Positions 13,185 through 17,049 of a DNA stretch of 17,049 nt are shown here, piece after piece. The DNA lies in contig CAMQVM010000009.1 in NCBI GenBank assembly GCA_947038135.1, positions 1 through 17,049 on the forward strand, in the 5' to 3' direction. How positions within the stretch are numbered: the stretch's first letter is position 1; every line of letters starts with the position of its first letter. Source of the stretch: an uncultured Rikenellaceae bacterium. Its GTDB lineage: Bacteria; Bacteroidota; Bacteroidia; Bacteroidales; Rikenellaceae. The translations under genes and the position numbers were made by a program. A model generated the notes under the pieces. The model did no database searches. It worked only from the letters and a program-made list of their open reading frames with translations, and had not been told where the DNA came from.

Positions 13185-14852
13185 TTACTTTACATACTTA
13201 ATAAACTCAACCTCATTCTTAGAAAGAGCCTCGTAAGAAGCATCTTTAGAGATAGCAGTATTAAGGTTAGAAGTAACACCAGCACCGTTACCCTCTTTAG
13301 CAGCAATTAATGCCTTAAGGTAATCAGCAGCAGCTGATTTCTCAGAAGATAAGATAGTCTTAGCACGAGAAACATTACCATTACATACTTCAGCAACAGC
13401 AAGGTTATAACCTTCTAGTGTCTTAACAGCAGCAGCATAGTTTCCTTCTGCAAGGTTTACTAGACCCATGTTGTATTTTGAATCAGATGTAGAGATAGAA
13501 GAGAAATACTTCTTAGCCTCTGCATTGTTTCCCTCAAATAGAGCGATAACACCTAAGTTATTGATAACCTCGTTAGAAGAAGCGTTAAGGTTTGCAGCTT
13601 TTGCAAATGCACCTTTAGCCTCGTTGATTTTACCATCTTTAGCAAGAACAACACCTAGGTTATTCCATGCTCTGTAACAAGAAGCGAAGTTCTTAGTTGC
13701 AGCAGTGTAAGCTTTTGTTTGAGTTGCAAGGTCAGTGAAAAGAGTAGCACCATAAAGTACCTCTTCGATCTTAAGAGAGTTGATGTCACCATTAACTAGA
13801 TCTTTGATCTCTTGGTCAGTGTAACCTTCAACGTCTACGTCAACCTGTAGTCTTGAACGACGTAGCTCAGGTAGGATAGTCTCAGAAAGTACAGTAAATA
13901 CTGCAGCTAGATTCTTGATCTCAGCATCACGCTTCTCAGGATCTTGAGTCATCTGTAGGATTTGAAGAATTAGATCTTTCTGCTCGATGTTAGACTGCTC
14001 AACTAGCTCCTTAAAGCCATCCCAGTCCTCACCTAAAGCATCAACTTGGATACCTTTAGCAGGAGTTTTGTCTTTTTTGAACTTCTTAGCAAGTGCCTTC
14101 TCAGTAGAAGTACCACGGCTAGCTGAAAGCTTGTCGTTTAACTCTAAAGGACCCTCTGGAGAAGCATAAGCGTTTGCGTATACATCACCTACTGTTCTTC
14201 TGTAAGCACCTTCGTTCTCCTTGATGAAGTTTTGAAGAGTAGCTAGTTCGTCAGAAGATAGCTCCTTAGAACGTACAACTGAACTGTTTACAGTATACAT
14301 AATGTTTGCTTTCTCAGAGATTGTAGTAACTCTTTTGAAGTTGTCTTTAGCGATAGATAACTTTGCGAAATCATCAGCTAATAACTGAACAGTGCTAACA
14401 CCTTCAGCAACAATAAATTCTTCTGGAAGAGCAACTAGGTCACCTTTTTTACATTTTGCCTCAACACGTAATACTAGAGTAGAACGCTTGATCTCTGGCT
14501 TGTACTCAAAAGAAGCAGCAAGAGTCATTTTGCTAGCCTCACCGTAAGGTACTACTGTGTAGTTGTCCTTAACTTTTTCACCTTGGAAATACTTAGGAGT
14601 ACCGATAATTTCGCCACCTTCGTAAACCAATACTGGAGTTACCTTTAATACAGCTGATGTAACAAATACCTTTGCAGGTACTTCTAATGTACAAACAGCG
14701 TCTACTGTGCTACCTTTCAAGGTAAGTACAGCTGGAGAGCTTGTGATGCTTAGCTCGTTGATGTTTTTAGCAACTTTCTTGAAACAGTTACAGCTAGTCA
14801 AAGTTACAGCAGCTATAATTGCAACTAAGCTAATTTTAAAAATTTTTTTCAT
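13185..14852 (-). CDS. TPR and OmpA-like domain lipoprotein
   Basis: The 555-residue protein begins with a lipoprotein signal (basic MKKIFK, hydrophobic core, lipobox LTSC with Cys21) and should be lipidated by the Lgt encoded in this window. A beta-rich N-terminal region (about 30-150) precedes an OmpA-like alpha/beta region (about 180-345). The latter includes YASPEG near 229-234, LNDKLSASR near 238-246 and GEDWDGFKELVE near 274-285, wording shared with OmpA-like proteins of Bacteroidetes. About four TPR-like helical pairs (about 385-535) end the protein. No trimeric porin strands are seen. Codon choice favours AAC, ATC and TTC more than the neighbouring genes, suggesting high expression. 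A strong terminator and a well-spaced promoter flank it, so it is probably monocistronic. Exact function is unknown; periplasmic or outer-membrane scaffold is likely. Confidence 0.8.
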   Translation of the reverse strand: MKKIFKISLVAIIAAVTLTSCNCFKKVAKNINELSITSSPAVLTLKGSTVDAVCTLEVPAKVFVTSAVLKVTPVLVYEGGEIIGTPKYFQGEKVKDNYTVVPYGEASKMTLAASFEYKPEIKRSTLVLRVEAKCKKGDLVALPEEFIVAEGVSTVQLLADDFAKLSIAKDNFKRVTTISEKANIMYTVNSSVVRSKELSSDELATLQNFIKENEGAYRRTVGDVYANAYASPEGPLELNDKLSASRGTSTEKALAKKFKKDKTPAKGIQVDALGEDWDGFKELVEQSNIEQKDLILQILQMTQDPEKRDAEIKNLAAVFTVLSETILPELRRSRLQVDVDVEGYTDQEIKDLVNGDINSLKIEEVLYGATLFTDLATQTKAYTAATKNFASCYRAWNNLGVVLAKDGKINEAKGAFAKAANLNASSNEVINNLGVIALFEGNNAEAKKYFSSISTSDSKYNMGLVNLAEGNYAAAVKTLEGYNLAVAEVCNGNVSRAKTILSSEKSAAADYLKALIAAKEGNGAGVTSNLNTAISKDASYEALSKNEVEFIKYVK

Positions 14853-14914
14853 AGCAGTTTAAATTAAATATGTTATTGTTATTAATTATTGTGTGTCACA
14901 ATCAAAATATTTGG

Positions 14915-14944
14915 TAAAGGTAGTAAATAATTTAATTCATACAA
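14915..14944 (-). promoter_or_regulatory. Promoter of the TPR lipoprotein gene
   Basis: On the minus strand TTG (14944-14942) and TACCTTTA (14922-14915) are separated by 19 nt, the spacing expected for a Bacteroidetes -33/-7 promoter. The -7 box differs from TAnnTTTG only in its last base. The predicted leader is about 55 nt and A/T-rich. Confidence 0.55.
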
Positions 14945-14985
14945 TTAATTTACTATTTTTTTTAATATAATGTCTGTTTCACGTC

Positions 14986-15031
14986 AATTAAAGGGGGTGT
15001 ATTTGCTTTTATGCTATACACCTCCTTAATT
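14986..15031 (-). terminator. Probable terminator of pnp
   Basis: Bases 14986-15002 pair with 15016-15031 (16 bp with one bulged A and one G-U wobble, 13-nt loop). The hairpin begins 13 nt after the pnp stop codon on the minus strand. The T tract beyond it is short (TTTAATT overlapping the stem base), so termination may be incomplete, but it separates pnp from the next gene's promoter. Confidence 0.6.
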
Positions 15032-15044
15032 ATTTAGGTGTTTT

Positions 15045-17049
15045 TTATCTACTAAATTTTCGCTCAGGACGACGTGCTCTATTTCTGTCATCACCTCTGC
15101 GATCTGGGCGCTCTGTACGAACAGGCTCAACCCATCCTTCAGGCATCTCAAGTAGTGGCTTGCGAGATAACTTGAACTTACCACTCTTAGCATCAACCTC
15201 AATTAGCTTAACCTCTAAGATATCGCCCTCATTGATACCAGTGTCTTCCATGCTCTCGAAACGCTTGTAGTCGATCTCTGAGATGTGTAGTAGACCATCT
15301 TTTCCAGGAAGAATCTCAACAAATGCACCAAATGCCATGATTGATTTAACCTTACCTGTATAAATTTCGCCTACCTCTGGAAGAGTAACGATGTCTTTAA
15401 TCATCTTGATTGCTGCCTCCATAGCATCTTTGTCAACAGTGAAGATATCTACAACACCCTCTTTTTCTACCTCTGTAATAGTGATAGTTGCACCTGTAAC
15501 CTTCTGCATCTCTTGGATTATTTTACCACCAGGTCCAATAATCGCACCAATAAACTCACCTGGAACTCTAATTTGTGTAACTCTAGGTACGTTTGGCTTG
15601 TAGTCCTCACGTGGTGCAGCCATAGTTTCAGTAATCTTACCTAATATATGTAAGCGACCTGCTCTTGCCTGCTCTAAAGCTTTTTCAAGTACTTCGTAAG
15701 GAAGACCATCAACTTTAATATCCATTTGAGTAGCTGTAATACCTTTTGAAGTACCAGTAACTTTAAAGTCCATATCTCCTAAGTGATCCTCATCTCCTAA
15801 TATATCAGATAGAACGGCAAACTTACCATTTTTAGTATCTGTAATAAGACCCATAGCAATACCCGAAACTGGGCGCTTGATCTTAATACCTGCATCCATA
15901 AGAGCTAATGTTCCTGCACAAACTGTTGCCATAGACGACGAACCGTTAGATTCAAGGATGTCTGATACAACACGTATAGCGTAAGGGTTAGCCTCACCAG
16001 TAGGTATCATAGATTTAAGGGCACGGAACGCTAGGTTACCATGACCGATCTCTCTACGAGATATACCTCTTGATGGACGTGCATCACCAGTTGAAAATGG
16101 AGGGAAGTTGTAATGAAGAACAAATTTTTCAGTTCCTTGTAAAAGTACTGAGTCTATCTGCTTCTCATCCATCTTTGTACCAAGTGTAACAGTAGTGATA
16201 GATTGTGTTTCACCTCTAGTAAATAGAGCTGATCCGTGTGCACCTGGAAGATATGAAATCTCTGACCATATAGGACGTATCTCGTCAGTCTTACGACCAT
16301 CAAGACGCTTACCCTCGTTAAGAATCATATTTCTCATAGCCTCTTTTAGCACATTATCGTGGAAATAGCGCTTAGCCATCGATATTTTATCTGCGTCATC
16401 TGCTGGAAGTGTAGCAATAAATTCACCCTCTAAAGCTGCGAAGTTATCTGAACGCTCATGCTTAGCTGAATCAGCCATTGCAATTGCGTATGCTTTGTCA
16501 TAAGTAGCAGCAACAACTTGAGCACGAAGTGCCTCGTCATTGTTTTCATGGCAATAAACCTGCTTAACCTCTTTTCCTACTGCTTTAGTAAGCTCCATTT
16601 GTACTTGACAATGCTTCTTGATCTCTGTGTGAGCGATCTTGATAGCCTCTAGCATCTCTGCCTCTGAAACCTCAAGCATTTCACCTTCAACCATCAATAT
16701 ATTGTCATACGTTGCAGCTACCATAATATCAATATCTGCATTTGGCATCTGCGAGAATGTAGGGTTAACAACCCACTCACCATCTACACGACCTACACGA
16801 ACCTCTGAAATAGGACCCCCGAAAGGTATATCAGATACTGCAAGTGCCGCACTAGCTGCAAGACCTGCAAGAGCGTCTGGTTGTATATCTGCCTCTGCTG
16901 AGATTAGATTAACCGTTACAAATACATCAGCATGATAATCAGCTGGAAACAAAGGTCTAATTGCTCTGTCTATCAGGCGAGAAACAAGAATCTCGCTATC
17001 TGATGGACGTGCCTCACGTTTTAAGAATCCTCCAGGAAAGCGCCCTATC
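15045..17049 (-). CDS. pnp: Polyribonucleotide nucleotidyltransferase, 5' end beyond window
   Basis: PNPase degrades RNA 3' to 5' by phosphorolysis and can add tails; it acts as a trimer in the cytosol. The frame stays open to the window edge: upstream of a TTG at 16952 it continues as RFPGGFLKREARPSDSE, a conserved PNPase stretch, so the protein is 5'-truncated by the window and the TTG is not its start. About 667 codons are visible, and some tens of N-terminal residues are missing. Visible in order are the rest of the first RNase PH domain, the helical linker, the second RNase PH domain (RLDGRKTDEIRP, FTRGETQ, NGSSSMATVCAGTLALMDAG), a KH domain (PGEFIGAIIGPGGKIIQEM) and an S1 domain (GKVKSIMAFGAFVEILPGKDG). 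An Arg/Asp-rich tail ends it. Confidence 0.97.
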   Translation of the reverse strand, partial: IGRFPGGFLKREARPSDSEILVSRLIDRAIRPLFPADYHADVFVTVNLISAEADIQPDALAGLAASAALAVSDIPFGGPISEVRVGRVDGEWVVNPTFSQMPNADIDIMVAATYDNILMVEGEMLEVSEAEMLEAIKIAHTEIKKHCQVQMELTKAVGKEVKQVYCHENNDEALRAQVVAATYDKAYAIAMADSAKHERSDNFAALEGEFIATLPADDADKISMAKRYFHDNVLKEAMRNMILNEGKRLDGRKTDEIRPIWSEISYLPGAHGSALFTRGETQSITTVTLGTKMDEKQIDSVLLQGTEKFVLHYNFPPFSTGDARPSRGISRREIGHGNLAFRALKSMIPTGEANPYAIRVVSDILESNGSSSMATVCAGTLALMDAGIKIKRPVSGIAMGLITDTKNGKFAVLSDILGDEDHLGDMDFKVTGTSKGITATQMDIKVDGLPYEVLEKALEQARAGRLHILGKITETMAAPREDYKPNVPRVTQIRVPGEFIGAIIGPGGKIIQEMQKVTGATITITEVEKEGVVDIFTVDKDAMEAAIKMIKDIVTLPEVGEIYTGKVKSIMAFGAFVEILPGKDGLLHISEIDYKRFESMEDTGINEGDILEVKLIEVDAKSGKFKLSRKPLLEMPEGWVEPVRTERPDRRGDDRNRARRPERKFSR

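Noticed and set aside
16952..16954. TTG as the start of pnp
   Set aside because: The reading frame continues upstream with conserved PNPase sequence to the window edge, so this is an internal codon.

Overview
This window looks like chromosomal DNA from a low-GC member of the Bacteroidetes, probably order Bacteroidales. The signs are: TAnnTTTG-type -7 promoter boxes in intergenic regions; A/T-rich leaders without strong Shine-Dalgarno sequences; a bacterial HU/CCDC81-like plus SPOR membrane protein; a B12-dependent ribonucleotide reductase with a C-terminal Cys motif; and a TPR/OmpA-like lipoprotein of Bacteroidetes character. The genus cannot be read from the sequence. The content is mostly core housekeeping. 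I see no insertion sequence, prophage, CRISPR array, tRNA or rRNA gene.

Layout. Bases 1-340 hold no gene, only a candidate terminator, an 18-nt direct repeat pair, a strong minus-strand terminator and the first copy of a dispersed intergenic repeat. Bases 341-5156 form a tightly packed minus-strand operon in the order glnS, Crp/Fnr-type regulator, lgt, SPOR-domain membrane protein, low-molecular-weight protein tyrosine phosphatase. Divergent from it on the plus strand are folB (5260-5613) and the B12-dependent ribonucleotide reductase (5755-8268), which ends at a 24-bp-arm perfect palindrome. Bases 8562-10926 are a minus-strand operon of a GT2-like membrane glycosyltransferase, an ECF sigma factor and rsmG, with a 10-base overlap and a 2-base gap. 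From a shared, interlocked divergent promoter region, mqnE (11073-12170) runs on the plus strand and converges on rnhB (minus). Next come a third repeat copy, a strong terminator, a highly expressed-looking TPR/OmpA-like lipoprotein gene (13185-14852, minus) and pnp (minus), which runs off the right edge.

Functions covered are translation (glnS, rsmG), dNTP synthesis (ribonucleotide reductase), folate (folB), menaquinone by the futalosine route (mqnE), RNA turnover and processing (pnp, rnhB), lipoprotein maturation (lgt), envelope or cell-wall biology (SPOR protein, lipoprotein, glycosyltransferase) and regulation (Crp/Fnr protein, ECF sigma factor, tyrosine phosphatase).

The least explained signal is the family of about 90-145 bp diverged repeats at 241-332, 8405-8550 and 12882-13022. 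All lie in the same orientation and have a hairpin-forming core. In two cases the repeat sits between the last gene of an operon and its terminator. It could be a small RNA or 3'-UTR element, or a decayed mobile or coding element; sequence alone does not decide. I found no clear case for a new multi-gene system.
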